From Holophagae bacterium (GTDB lineage: Bacteria > Acidobacteriota > Holophagae > Acanthopleuribacterales > Acanthopleuribacteraceae): a DNA stretch of 64,000 nucleotides. The notes beneath the pieces were generated by a model. It was not told the origin of the DNA, did not search any database, and saw only the letters and a program-made list of their open reading frames with translations. The position numbers were made by a program, and so were the translations under genes. Below, piece after piece: positions 1-9,110 of the stretch (positions are counted from its first letter, which is position 1; every line of letters begins with the position of its first letter). The stretch lies in NCBI GenBank assembly GCA_030429565.1, contig JAUIFE010000004.1, forward strand, positions 62,001 through 126,000, read 5' to 3'.

Positions 1-271
1 GCAGCATCGCCTTGAGGTTTGCCAACGGTGAACCTGGCTGGTTGAGGATGCCGCGCAGAATGTCCGCTTGCATGTTGCCGTAGCGTTCGACTGCTTCCAG
101 GAACAGGCCGCGTTTGTCGCCAAACGCTGAATACAGGCTTTGGCGGGCAATGCCCATGTGTTCGATGAGATCGGTCATGCCCGAACCTTGGTAACCGTGC
201 GCGTAAAAGTGCTCCAACGCGCGATCCAACGCCGCGTCTCGATCGAATCCAATTGGTCGCCCTCGTCCCAT
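1..271 (-). CDS. TetR/AcrR-family transcriptional regulator (C-terminus beyond window)
   Basis: The minus-strand frame is open from an ATG at 271 to the window edge, giving the first 90 residues. It starts MGRGRPIGFD, followed by a helix-turn-helix of TetR type (residues about 10-55): FYAHGYQGSGMTDLIEHMG, then RQSLYSAFGDKRGLF, the usual recognition-helix region. An AAAGGA ribosome-binding site lies about 10 nt upstream. TetR proteins are dimeric repressors released by a small ligand bound in the C-terminal domain, which is not visible here. The gene is the last visible member of the minus-strand exporter operon, 73 bp after the barrel gene, so it probably controls that operon; TetR-like dyads lie upstream of the exporter. 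The ligand cannot be inferred. Confidence 0.88.
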   Translation of the reverse strand, partial: MGRGRPIGFDRDAALDRALEHFYAHGYQGSGMTDLIEHMGIARQSLYSAFGDKRGLFLEAVERYGNMQADILRGILNQPGSPLANLKAML

Positions 272-344
272 AAGCCGCCGTCCTTTATCCGCAGTTGCTC
301 CAATTCTAGCGCACCAGGTCGCCCCGACGAATCGCTTCCTGTGT

Positions 345-1550
345 TTAGAAGTAATACGCCAAATTCACGCGGAAATGATCGTCGCGCGCGAAATCGTGCA
401 GCAGTTCTTCGGTGCGGGTGTGGCTGAAGTTGCGCATCTCCAGTGAAACCTTGAGTTGGTCGCTTAGGCGGCGGTTGGCTTCGATGTTCCAGAAACGACC
501 GCCGTTGTCGGGATCAAACACCACCCCGAACAGTAATTCGCTGCCCGCCGTGTCATTCCAAGCCCAACGTGATCCGAGAAACCAATCGTCGGCAAAGGGT
601 TGGGTCGCATTTTCCGCACGTTCGTCGTAGAGGTATTCGGCCAAGACGCCGATGTCGAGGCCGCTGCCGCGTACATCAAAAAAGGTGTACTCAAAACCCG
701 CGACCATCGCCGCGTAATCCGTGTCGCCGAAACCCGTGCGGTAGGCGCCCTCCAGTTTGAGCAACCAGCCGCCGAATGTCCCTTGCAGGTCCAGGCTGGT
801 TTGGTCGATTTGTGGATAGTAGGGTTGCAACATCACGCCGTGCTCGGTTGTGACGGCCGGCTTGAATAAGGGTTCGCGCGACGTGCCGTGGAAGTGGGCC
901 ACACCCAAGTCCCAGGCGCCCAAGCTGTGTTGATACCGCAGCGCGCCGTCCAGGTGCTGCTCTTCCGCGCCCGATTCATAGGCGGCGCGGTCAGGGTCCA
1001 CCGCGATCCCCGTGCGCAAGCGGCCTTCGCTGCCAGGGAAAGTGCGTTCGCGAAAACCCGTCAGCAGGAAAAAGTCGAGCGTGCCCCAATCGTTGATCCA
1101 GGCCAGGTTGATCATCGGTTGACCCAGCTTTGCTTCACCGTCCAGATTCTCGACCAAGTCCGTTTGGTTGATGATGTCGACCAAGTGAAAAGATTCCGTC
1201 ACGCCCCAAAACACCTTGCGCACACCCAGGCGCCATTCCCAGTTGCGCGACGCGTGTAGCCACGTCAGTTCGCGGATGTCCCAGTGGGTGCGTTCGCTGT
1301 CGCGGCTGTCGTAGCGGTAAAACGCTTTAAAGGTCAGTGATTGTTGGTGGTTGTCCCAGGCGTGATAATACTCGGGTTCCACCATAAAACTGGCCGTTTG
1401 CGTGTCCTGATCGGCGCCGCCGCTGCGGGCAAAGCCCGTGTTTTCCAGTGCTGCTTGGCCCTGCCATTCGCCGGCCCACAGGGAACCGGCGAAGAACAGC
1501 GTGCAAGCCACCAACAGTGCGAATGCTTGGGTTTGGTGACGTTTGTTCAT
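345..1550 (-). CDS. outer-membrane beta-barrel protein of an RND exporter operon
   Basis: 401 residues. A signal peptide (MNKRHQTQAF start, hydrophobic core ending in SLWA) is followed by a beta-rich mature protein with many alternating aromatic strands and a terminal NLAYYF, the aromatic end typical of outer-membrane barrels. The frame is open further upstream, but the ATG at 1550 lies 2 bp after the stop of the preceding gene and directly starts the signal peptide. Similar barrels (DUF1302-like or alginate-export-like) are often found beside an MMPL exporter and a LolA-like protein. By analogy it may be the outer-membrane part of lipid or hydrophobic-compound export. Family assignment is tentative; barrel nature is fairly safe. 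Confidence 0.72.
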   Translation of the reverse strand: MNKRHQTQAFALLVACTLFFAGSLWAGEWQGQAALENTGFARSGGADQDTQTASFMVEPEYYHAWDNHQQSLTFKAFYRYDSRDSERTHWDIRELTWLHASRNWEWRLGVRKVFWGVTESFHLVDIINQTDLVENLDGEAKLGQPMINLAWINDWGTLDFFLLTGFRERTFPGSEGRLRTGIAVDPDRAAYESGAEEQHLDGALRYQHSLGAWDLGVAHFHGTSREPLFKPAVTTEHGVMLQPYYPQIDQTSLDLQGTFGGWLLKLEGAYRTGFGDTDYAAMVAGFEYTFFDVRGSGLDIGVLAEYLYDERAENATQPFADDWFLGSRWAWNDTAGSELLFGVVFDPDNGGRFWNIEANRRLSDQLKVSLEMRNFSHTRTEELLHDFARDDHFRVNLAYYF

Positions 1551-1552
1551 AC

Positions 1553-2329
1553 TTATCGTGCTCGCTTCAGGCTGTTTTGGTCGAAATCGCGTTCGCCCAG
1601 CCCCGTTTGGAATTGGTAGTTGCGCCACACCAATTCGGTTTTCTTGCCGGTTTGGTGGTTGATCATTAGCATGCGGTCGGCACGCCAAAACTTATCCAGG
1701 TATTGCTGATAAGCGTGGTAGGTCAGCGTTTTCAGCAGGCTGTCTTTGCGGTCGTAAAACTCAATTTTGAGCAGGCGGTAGTGCGTTTGGTCGTACCATA
1801 CCGTTTGACGCGTGTAGCCCGAGTTGGCGTCGGTGGGGTAACGCTCGATTTTAAAAGCCGATTGACCGTCGATTTGTTCTTCGCCCAAGTATTGGTAGCG
1901 GTACTTTTCAATTTCCTGAGAGGTCAAATCCTCGTAGGCAAATTCGCTGCCCATAAATGGACCTGACTTGTTGCTGGACGAAATGCGTTTCACGCGTTTG
2001 AGCGCCGGCAGGAATAACCACTGATCGTCTTGGCCGACGCGGTGGGTGAAGGCCAAAAACGCCGTGCCTTTGACGTCGGCCGGGTTGTCGAACAAAATCA
2101 GCAGTTTGTCGCCGTCTTCGGCTTGTTCCAAGGAACGGTTGCGCAGTTGGCGCACGCTTTGTTTGCCCTTGCGGTTGGTGAGGATCATTTCCAGATCGGC
2201 CGAGAAATCGCCAAAACCTTGATCGCGTTCGTCGGCCGTTTGGGCGATGGCTAAGCCGCGTTCGGCGGCTGCCGCGTCGATGTCGATGGGGTTGGCAAAA
2301 AGGCAAAAAGTCAGCATCAGGTACGTCAT
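1553..2329 (-). CDS. LolA-like outer-membrane lipoprotein-sorting family protein
   Basis: 258 residues with a short N-terminal signal sequence (MTYLMLTFCLFA). The mature part has the unclosed-barrel pattern of the PF17131 LolA_like family: KLLILFDNPADVKGTAFL, DDQWLFLPALKRVKRISS, and GSEFAYEDL. These are characteristic of proteins annotated as outer membrane lipoprotein-sorting protein next to MMPL/RND exporters. The ATG at 2329 has an AGGAGA ribosome-binding site 5 nt upstream. It lies 82 bp downstream of the exporter gene and 2 bp before the barrel gene, so the three are co-transcribed. Its likely role is periplasmic carriage of a lipid-like substrate between the inner-membrane pump and the outer membrane; the substrate is unknown. 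Confidence 0.85.
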   Translation of the reverse strand: MTYLMLTFCLFANPIDIDAAAAERGLAIAQTADERDQGFGDFSADLEMILTNRKGKQSVRQLRNRSLEQAEDGDKLLILFDNPADVKGTAFLAFTHRVGQDDQWLFLPALKRVKRISSSNKSGPFMGSEFAYEDLTSQEIEKYRYQYLGEEQIDGQSAFKIERYPTDANSGYTRQTVWYDQTHYRLLKIEFYDRKDSLLKTLTYHAYQQYLDKFWRADRMLMINHQTGKKTELVWRNYQFQTGLGERDFDQNSLKRAR

Positions 2330-2411
2330 GGGAATCTCCTTAGATGGGGTGGGGCCGGGTCGGGCCGCCGGTTCCCGTCCATCGACGGGAACCTGGGTTC
2401 AAGATTGTGGC

Positions 2412-4757
2412 TTAACCGGCGACCGTTTTGGCCGTCAGCGCTTGCGCCGCTTTTTCGTGTTTGGGTTGCAGGACCAGCAACAGCGCCGGCAGCATGAAGA
2501 AGTCGGTGATCAAGGCGACCGCCAGCGTGATCGCCGTCAGTTTGCCCATGCCTTCGTTCATGGCGAAACTCGAAGCCATCATCACCAGGAAACCCAGAAT
2601 CAGAACCACCGTGGTTACCGTGATGGCGCGGCCGACCGTGGTGAAGGCGTAGCGAATCGCCGCTTCGGTATCCAGTCCTTGCTCGCGTTTGGCGCGCAGG
2701 AACTTGCTGAGGAAGTGAACCGTGTCGTCGACCACGATGCCGATGCTCAGCGCCGAAACCACGGTCAAACCAAAGTTCACCTGGCCGTCAAGCTGCGACC
2801 ACAAACCAAAAGCGATGATTGACGGCACCAGGTTGGGGATCAGGCTGATTAGGCCGTACTTAAAGCTGCCCAGGCTCAGCATTAAGGTGATTGTGATCAG
2901 GAGGAAGGCGGTTAAGGTGCCTTCGAACATGGCGATGCTGTTGGTGCGCGTCAGGTATGAGAACATCACCGGCGGGCCGGATCCCATCACCACCATGCTT
3001 TCCGGTGCGTTGGCTTGTAGCCAGGCCGTGCCCGCTTCGGTTAAGCGACGCATGTTGGTTGAGCTGGTGTTATCCAGCGTGACCACCATGCGGCTCGCCG
3101 ATTTGTCGACGTTGAGGCGGTTGTTGAGGTCGAGGCCGTAGGGCAGTGACATTTCGTACAGCAACAGATACTGGGCTGAAAGTTCGCGGTTGGCCGGAAT
3201 GCGGTACTGCGCCGCTTCGTCGCCGTGCATGTTGCGGTTGAGGCGTTTCATGGTGTCGCTTAACACGTCGACGTGGACCACCGCTTGCTGTTGTCGGAAC
3301 CAGGCCGCGAAAGCGTCAATCGTGCGCAGGTAATCCGGTTCCGCGATGCCGCCCGGTTCGCCCGAGGGCAGCGAAAACTCAATTTGGTAGATGCCGGTTA
3401 AGTTGTCGGTGGTGAAATCGGTCGCTTGGCGGAAGGGGATATCGGTATCGAAATAGTTGATGAATTCGTCGTTCAATTCGTTGCGCGGGATCAGCGCCGC
3501 AAAACCCAAAACGATCAGGACTGAAACCACCAAGACCGGTGTGCGTTGGGCGATCACGAAATCTGCCAAGCGATCCAATACCGGGCTTTTCTCGGCTTGG
3601 GGTGTCACCTTGAGCGGCAAAATGGAGAGCAGGGCCGGTAAGAAGGTGACTGAGAGCAGGAAGGCCGCGATGACGCCGAAGGTGGTGATGTTGCCCAGAT
3701 CGTTGAGCGGTACAACCTTGGCGAAGTTGAGGCTGGCAAAGCCGACCACCGTCGTCAAACTGGTTAAGAACACCGGCAATAAATTGAGGCGCACCCCTTC
3801 AATGATCGCCGCTTTTTTGTCGGCGCCGCGTCGCATGTGCTGCAGCACCGAAACCAAGATGTGGATACTGTCGGCCACCGCCAGCGTCATAATCAGGGTG
3901 GGGGCAATCGAAGAGGGCGGCGACATGGGAATGCCCATCAAAGCCGTGAAACCCATCGCCGTCGCTACCGACAAGCCCACCACCGTCAACGTTGCGAAGG
4001 TGCCCGCAAACGAACGCAACAGAAAACCCATCACGATCGCAATCACGCCAAACATCAGCGGCATGAGTGTCGCCATGTCGTGCATTGCCGCCTCGTCAAA
4101 CGCATTGTTGAGCATGACAAAGCCAGTCAGGTAAATGTCGAGGTCGGGATATTGGGCGCGCATGGTGTCGGCAATCTCCCGCGCCGCCACCACGGCGGGG
4201 CGCTGCTCACCTTGCGCTTTTCCCGGCATTTCCAGTGTCACGTTGATCCCGGTCACCCGTGCATTCGGCGCCAATAATCGCGCCCGCAGCAGCGGTTCCG
4301 CCAGAGCGATTTGCTGGGCCGCGCTTAACTTATCTGGACCGATCGTTTCAGCATCTCGTACCAAGTCGGCCACCATCAGGTCGTCGCCGTCGGCCGCCGT
4401 GTGCTGAAAGTTGGTCACCGAATCAACCCGCGTGGTGAACGGGATTTGCCATGCTGCCGTCGTCAGTGTTTCAACCGCCTTCGCCGTTTCTGCCTCAAAA
4501 ACACCGCCGTTTTTGGGCGCAATGACAAACAGCAGGTTGTCGTTTTTGTTATAGGTGTCTTGAAGATCGTTGTAGGCCAATAGTTGAGGGTCGTCTTTGG
4601 TGAAGAAGTAACGGTAGTCGTCATTGATGACCAAGGTGCGAACGTTCGCGGCAATCAGCACAACGGCGGCAAGGCCGAGCGCCAAAATGGGGAACCGAAA
4701 GCGCAGCACGGCTTCGGCAAAGCGGGTCGCTGCTGAGGGTGGGGCGGTTGCAGACAT
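2412..4757 (-). CDS. RND-superfamily (MMPL/patched-like) exporter
   Basis: 781 residues. Two repeats of one helix, a large periplasmic loop and a five-helix bundle are visible. First half: TM near residue 20-40, loop to about 220, then TM helices containing IVMGFLLRSF, TLIMTLAVADSIHI and VGFASLNFAKVVP. The second half repeats this with GIVVDDTVHF and a final helix bundle. The VADS and VDDT motifs in the fourth helix of each half match the proton-relay position of RND/MMPL pumps. The frame is open to 4895, but the ATG at 4757 has AGAGGA at the right distance and begins a normal MMPL N-terminus. It is the first gene of the operon with the LolA-like, barrel and TetR genes. Substrate unknown; hydrophobic lipids are usual for this subfamily. 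Confidence 0.9.
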   Translation of the reverse strand: MSATAPPSAATRFAEAVLRFRFPILALGLAAVVLIAANVRTLVINDDYRYFFTKDDPQLLAYNDLQDTYNKNDNLLFVIAPKNGGVFEAETAKAVETLTTAAWQIPFTTRVDSVTNFQHTAADGDDLMVADLVRDAETIGPDKLSAAQQIALAEPLLRARLLAPNARVTGINVTLEMPGKAQGEQRPAVVAAREIADTMRAQYPDLDIYLTGFVMLNNAFDEAAMHDMATLMPLMFGVIAIVMGFLLRSFAGTFATLTVVGLSVATAMGFTALMGIPMSPPSSIAPTLIMTLAVADSIHILVSVLQHMRRGADKKAAIIEGVRLNLLPVFLTSLTTVVGFASLNFAKVVPLNDLGNITTFGVIAAFLLSVTFLPALLSILPLKVTPQAEKSPVLDRLADFVIAQRTPVLVVSVLIVLGFAALIPRNELNDEFINYFDTDIPFRQATDFTTDNLTGIYQIEFSLPSGEPGGIAEPDYLRTIDAFAAWFRQQQAVVHVDVLSDTMKRLNRNMHGDEAAQYRIPANRELSAQYLLLYEMSLPYGLDLNNRLNVDKSASRMVVTLDNTSSTNMRRLTEAGTAWLQANAPESMVVMGSGPPVMFSYLTRTNSIAMFEGTLTAFLLITITLMLSLGSFKYGLISLIPNLVPSIIAFGLWSQLDGQVNFGLTVVSALSIGIVVDDTVHFLSKFLRAKREQGLDTEAAIRYAFTTVGRAITVTTVVLILGFLVMMASSFAMNEGMGKLTAITLAVALITDFFMLPALLLVLQPKHEKAAQALTAKTVAG

Positions 4758-4781
4758 GGGTGTTCCTCTTGAAGTTAAAGT

Positions 4782-4795
4782 GGACCGAACGGTCC
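4782..4795. promoter_or_regulatory. TetR-type operator candidate 1
   Basis: GGACCGAACGGTCC is a perfect 6-bp inverted repeat around AA, 24 bp upstream of the exporter ATG at 4757. The same core recurs twice near 4955-4989. Dyads of this form are typical binding sites for TetR dimers, and a tetR gene lies in the same operon. Binding itself is inferred. Confidence 0.6.
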
Positions 4796-4954
4796 TGAAT
4801 GACTTCAAGATATGTTTTAAGGAACGGTAAGTCAATAAATAATCCGATTCACTGTTAGTTGTGCTTGCTTGTTGTCTTGAGATTACTGCGCACAAAAGCT
4901 GTATTTAAACAAGTTGAGTTGAAATAGGCGTGCAGCGCAAAAGTAAATAAAAAT

Positions 4955-4989
4955 AGAACGAACGGTCTTTAAAGCGAACCGATCAGTCT
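4955..4989. promoter_or_regulatory. paired TetR-type operator candidates 2 and 3
   Basis: AGAACGAACGGTCT at 4955-4968 and ACCGATCAGTCT at 4978-4989 match the core of the perfect dyad at 4782 with one mismatched pair and two changes respectively. Their centres are 21 bp apart, two helical turns, on the same face of the DNA. They sit about 200 bp upstream of the exporter start and 360 bp before the kinase gene, so they could control either divergent gene. Confidence 0.5.
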
Positions 4990-4995
4990 TTGGCC

Positions 4996-5348
4996 GGCTT
5001 TTGTGCGTGTTAATGACGAGGTGGGTCTGGTCTTGCCACGCCGGCTTCGCTATGTGGGTTGTTTACCGTCGATCACTCGACGTGGCGGCCGCGTGGTGCC
5101 GGGCGTTGGCTTCGACCAAGCCCGCGCTGTGCCCGTGTTTCATCATCGCTACTGTCTTCGCTGAAATTTTGCCTCTTTTTGAAATCGAAGCGACGAATGT
5201 GAGAAGATGCGGGTTCGAGGGCGCGTTCGCCGACCCATTTTTACGTTGTGGTTGATCCGCATTTTTTCGCACCCTATTGAATTGATACCGTCGGCTTTAT
5301 CCGTTGCCACAACGCCGCCAATGCCTACCACCCAACGAGGAGCCTTCG
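4996..5348. other. intergenic region between exporter operon and kinase gene
   Basis: No convincing gene is present. Short frames here lack ribosome-binding sites and recognisable content. The region must carry the kinase promoter; no clear -35/-10 pair could be chosen by eye. An AACGAGGAG ribosome-binding site at the end decides the kinase start. Confidence 0.5.
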
Positions 5349-8219
5349 ATGCCCCTGAGTGAATGGTCACATTCGATTGACCTCACCTGCCTAACCGCCA
5401 ATGATGAAGTGGCGCTTGAAAAATGGTTTCATCAAATCCTGATGGAAGCGATGTCGTGCCAGGCCGAGCAGCGGCGTGCCTTTATCGAAGCTGCGTGTCA
5501 GGGTCATGACGAATACCTCACCACGTTGTTGGGTCGTTTGGCCGATGCCGAATCATTCGAGACCCATTATTCTGTTTCGATAGGCGAGCCACTTTGGACG
5601 CACGTTGGTGTGTATCGGCTCGATCACGAGCTCGGTCGCGGCGGCATGGGTGTGGTTTATCACGCCACCCGCGAAGACGATTTCAACATGCAGGTCGCCA
5701 TTAAATTGGTGCGTGCCGGTCAAGACGGCGAGCGTTCCGTCGCCGCCTTTCACCGTGAGCGCCAAATCTTGGCATCACTGCAACACCCATATATCGCACA
5801 GATTTACGACGGCGGTACCACCAAGGACGGTTGTCCTTATTTGGTGATGGAGCATGTCGACGGGCAAACCCTGACGCAATGGCTCGAAAGCGAGACGCCC
5901 AGCCTCCAGGAAGCGCTGGAAGTGTTCATTAAAATTTGTGAGGCTGTTTCCTTCGCCCACGAGAATATGGTCATTCACCGCGACCTTAAGCCCCACAACA
6001 TTATGATTACCGCCGAGGGCCGACCCAAACTGCTCGATTTCGGTATTGCCTCAGTGTTGGAGCAGGAATCGACCATTCCAGCCGTGTCGGTCAAGGACCA
6101 AGAGGGGCGACTCACGCCCGAATACGCCTGTCCCGAGCAGATTACCGGGCAGCGTTTGACCGCCGCCGCCGACGTCTATGCCTTGGGCGCCATTCTTTAT
6201 GAAATGCTGTCGGGTTGCTTGCCGCACCGTTTTAAAACCACCAATCCGCAAGAGTGGTGCGAAAAGATATGTAATGAGGAACCGCTCAAGGTCGGTGCCG
6301 CCTTGCGGCTGCGCCACAAACACAAGGACCGCGAGCATTGGGGTCGCTTGCCGACTTGGCGGCGCCTGTCACGCGATCTGGACGCCGTCGTCGCCAAGGC
6401 GCTCGCCAAGGACCCGCGCGAGCGCTACGGTTCTGCCGGCGCTCTCGCGCGCGACCTCGGCCGCTACCTGGCCCGGCGCCCGGTCGAAGCACGGCGTGCC
6501 CCGCGCGCCCACCAACTGGGCCGTTGGTTGACGCGCAACTGGATCCCAATGGGCGCCTTCCTGCTGCTCGCCGGGCTGGCACTGACCGCCTGGCTGGAAC
6601 GCAACCGTGCGCTTGAGGCGCGTGACGCGGCCGAACGCGCCCGTCGTGGCGCATTACAGGAAACGGAATTCTTGCAAGACGTGCTCCGTCAAGGTCGGCT
6701 TGAACGCGACCCGAGTCAGCCGTTAACGGTGCCGCCCATGCTGGAAACCGCCGCCATGCGTTTGGAGCTGATGGACACCAAGGCACCACTGACACGGGCT
6801 CGGCTTTTCCTCGCCATGGGTGAGCTATTCCATAGCTACGGTGACCATCAGCGCGCCGATTCGCTGTTGCAGCAGGGTTTGGCTTTGCGAAACGCCGTCG
6901 CCTCGCCGGTCGACCCGATGCTGATTCAGTTAAAAATGCAGCGTGCCGCCGCCTTGCGCGCCATGGGTCGTGTCGATGAAAGTTACGCTTTGCTCCAGCA
7001 AGCCGGCGACGATTTGGCGCAGTTGCCCGACGCCGCGACTTGGCTGCGCGCCGAGACCGCGCTGCAAATCAGTCAAACAACCTTCCAGCTCGAGCGGCTT
7101 GCGGAAGCCGAAGTTGCAGCCCATCGCGTGATTCACCTGGTTGACGGCATTGATGCCGCCGCGGATGGGCCTGTAATCGCAGCCCAGGACCCGGTCGTGC
7201 GCTGTGCGGCGCTTTATGGCCCGGCGTATCGCTTGTTGGCGGCCATCGCCGCACGCCGTGGTGAAACCGTGACCTACGATCAATTTTTAAACCAGGCGCT
7301 CAATTATTACTGCCGCATCGACACCCAAGACCCTAGCGTGTATCAGGCCTTGTCGATGAAGGCCGCCCAGCACGAAGCAGCCAAGGGTGATTTGGCGGCG
7401 GCGGCGGCGCGTTACCGTCACTTGGATACGGCCATGGAACAGGGTCGTGTGCGGTTCGCACCCGAGGCCAAAGCAACGGTTTTCGACGGGATGCTGGGAT
7501 TACTCGTCGATCAAGAGCAAGGCGACACGGCTTTGAAACGTTTGGCGGGTGCCCGCGTCGCCGGTGTCAGTTTACCCGATGAGCAAGTGATCTTGCGCCG
7601 TGCCCAGGCTGATCTGGCTGCAGGGCGTACCAAAAGAGCCTTAAACGGGTTTAAGCGACTGCAGGAAACCCGCGATGGCGCCTTCTACCATCCGGCTTTC
7701 GTGGAAACCTACTTAACGCTAGGTCGCTTAGACGAAGCGCGTAGCTTGGCCTTGGCTGCGATTGAACCCGCGCCGTCGGGTGAAACACCGTCGCCGGCCG
7801 AACGCGCCGCCTATTACCGTATGTTGGCGACCATCGCCCACCAAAACGGTGAATTCGAGGTCGCCGTCGCCTACCAACAACAAGCGAAGGTAATGATGGA
7901 AACCCATGATATGTGGGATCGGGCCTGGGGCGGCCAGTTGCGCGTGGAAATGGCGGGCACCGCCTTGGCGTTGGGCCGCGACGCCGACGCAGCGGGTTTG
8001 CTCAAAGAAGCAACGCCACTGATTCAGCACCACTTCCAGGAAGGCCACTCGGTGCATGTGCTCCATCGCCAGTACTGGGAAGTGCAGCTCGCCCATCGCG
8101 GCGTAAGAAGGCAAGCAGTGCGCGACGAGGACGACCGCTACATCCGTTTATCACCCAAAGCCAAACGCCTGCGCGACAACCCACTACCCATCCGCACCAA
8201 CGCCCGCCGCAGCCGTTAA
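5349..8219 (+). CDS. Ser/Thr protein kinase with transmembrane helix and TPR-rich C-terminus (kinase 1)
   Basis: 956 residues. An N-terminal helical segment (1-85) precedes a PknB-type kinase domain: G-loop LGRGGMGVVY (about 95-104), VAIK lysine K119, HRDLKPHN with catalytic D212, DFG at D230, and PEYACPEQ in the activation segment, so it should be active. A single TM helix (about 398-415) follows, then about 530 residues of helical TPR-like repeats outside the membrane. An upstream TTG at 5304 is in frame, but the ATG at 5349 has the ribosome-binding site. This kinase-TM-TPR layout is common in Acidobacteriota and Planctomycetes. Substrates are unknown. Two paralogues lie at 45.6 and 51.4 kb. 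It is monocistronic. Confidence 0.93.
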   Translation: MPLSEWSHSIDLTCLTANDEVALEKWFHQILMEAMSCQAEQRRAFIEAACQGHDEYLTTLLGRLADAESFETHYSVSIGEPLWTHVGVYRLDHELGRGGMGVVYHATREDDFNMQVAIKLVRAGQDGERSVAAFHRERQILASLQHPYIAQIYDGGTTKDGCPYLVMEHVDGQTLTQWLESETPSLQEALEVFIKICEAVSFAHENMVIHRDLKPHNIMITAEGRPKLLDFGIASVLEQESTIPAVSVKDQEGRLTPEYACPEQITGQRLTAAADVYALGAILYEMLSGCLPHRFKTTNPQEWCEKICNEEPLKVGAALRLRHKHKDREHWGRLPTWRRLSRDLDAVVAKALAKDPRERYGSAGALARDLGRYLARRPVEARRAPRAHQLGRWLTRNWIPMGAFLLLAGLALTAWLERNRALEARDAAERARRGALQETEFLQDVLRQGRLERDPSQPLTVPPMLETAAMRLELMDTKAPLTRARLFLAMGELFHSYGDHQRADSLLQQGLALRNAVASPVDPMLIQLKMQRAAALRAMGRVDESYALLQQAGDDLAQLPDAATWLRAETALQISQTTFQLERLAEAEVAAHRVIHLVDGIDAAADGPVIAAQDPVVRCAALYGPAYRLLAAIAARRGETVTYDQFLNQALNYYCRIDTQDPSVYQALSMKAAQHEAAKGDLAAAAARYRHLDTAMEQGRVRFAPEAKATVFDGMLGLLVDQEQGDTALKRLAGARVAGVSLPDEQVILRRAQADLAAGRTKRALNGFKRLQETRDGAFYHPAFVETYLTLGRLDEARSLALAAIEPAPSGETPSPAERAAYYRMLATIAHQNGEFEVAVAYQQQAKVMMETHDMWDRAWGGQLRVEMAGTALALGRDADAAGLLKEATPLIQHHFQEGHSVHVLHRQYWEVQLAHRGVRRQAVRDEDDRYIRLSPKAKRLRDNPLPIRTNARRSR

Positions 8220-8223
8220 GCCT

Positions 8224-8293
8224 GGTTTTCGCTCGCATCCGGTTCAGATGTATAACCCAAGTCGCGATAAGAGCGAGGGGTTTAGCGAAAACC
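8224..8293. repeat. inverted repeat just after kinase 1
   Basis: GGTTTTCGCT at 8224-8233 and AGCGAAAACC at 8284-8293 are perfect 10-bp inverted copies around a 50-nt loop, starting 4 bp after the kinase stop. There is no T-run, so it is not a standard terminator; it may form a 3' mRNA structure. Confidence 0.45.
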
Positions 8294-8379
8294 ACCGCAA
8301 GTTATCGCGCGTCTTAGGTATTGGTTGCCAGATGAATGGCTTGGCGGCTGACTATCAATTGGGGCTGTGCATCGCCAAG

Positions 8380-8727
8380 TTAGGCGTTGTAGAGTAGTGC
8401 CATGCTTGTGATGTGGATGAGCAAGATGATGACCAATAAAGATCGTGCCCAAGACTTTTTCTCCTTCAGAGAAAGGAATATCACATAGCTATAAAAAGGG
8501 TATTGGTATGTGGCTAAGAATAGGACGAAAGGAAATGGTAAAACAGCCATTAACATAGCTTGCAAGGGGAAAAAGAGCAAAACGGGAAGGTAATCGCCGT
8601 GTCTGCCGCCTGTGGAATAGATTGCCCACGGTATTACGAGTAAACCAAGGAGGAAACCAGTAAAAACGGCGGCGAAAGAATTAATTGAAAACCTCTCATC
8701 GGATGCGTATTTTAGTTTAGGTCTGAG
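8380..8727 (-). pseudogene. small membrane protein frame without a normal start codon
   Basis: The minus-strand frame is open for 115 codons and ends in TAA at 8380. It encodes about three to four hydrophobic helices (FAAVFTGFLLGLLVIPWAI, VLLFFPLQAMLMAVLPF, LFLATYQYPFYSYVIFL, LLVIILLIHITSMALLY). There is no ATG, GTG or TTG in the N-terminal half; the first possible start is TTG at 8580, which would cut off the first helix. An ATG at 8699 is out of frame. Either the 5' end has decayed or initiation is unusual. No family is recognised. The region between 8294 and 9110 otherwise holds nothing convincing. Confidence 0.4.
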
Positions 8728-9110
8728 TTAATCAATAACTATTCTTCATTTTTGTTTGCTGATGGTCATGCTTGACGGCCGCATTTTCCGAAAAGGTAGA
8801 TCATGTGGGGCAAACTTCAACAAAGAAGGTACTTTTAGGGTTACGAAGCTGTGCGGGAAGTTTGCGATTATAAGGTGACTTCATTATATCTAAACTTGGC
8901 GGCGCCGGCATACAACCTGTTGGGCCGCAATGCGCAGTAAAAATGTTCGATGTACTTTTCAAGTACACCTGTGCTTTTCCCAACGCCTTTCGTACCAACA
9001 TCTTGCACGATGGCATCCACCCGAATCGCACGCTTTAGGTTAAAAGGTAAATGTCCCAGGTGAGATACAAGGCGAATGGAGTTATCGCTATTCTCGAGGA
9101 TGTCGGGTGC

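Noticed and set aside
8868..9110. About 80 in-frame codons following the stop of the sigma54-type ATPase gene
   Set aside because: Open by chance at this length; no start codon, no ribosome-binding site and no recognisable domain, so read-through is not supported.
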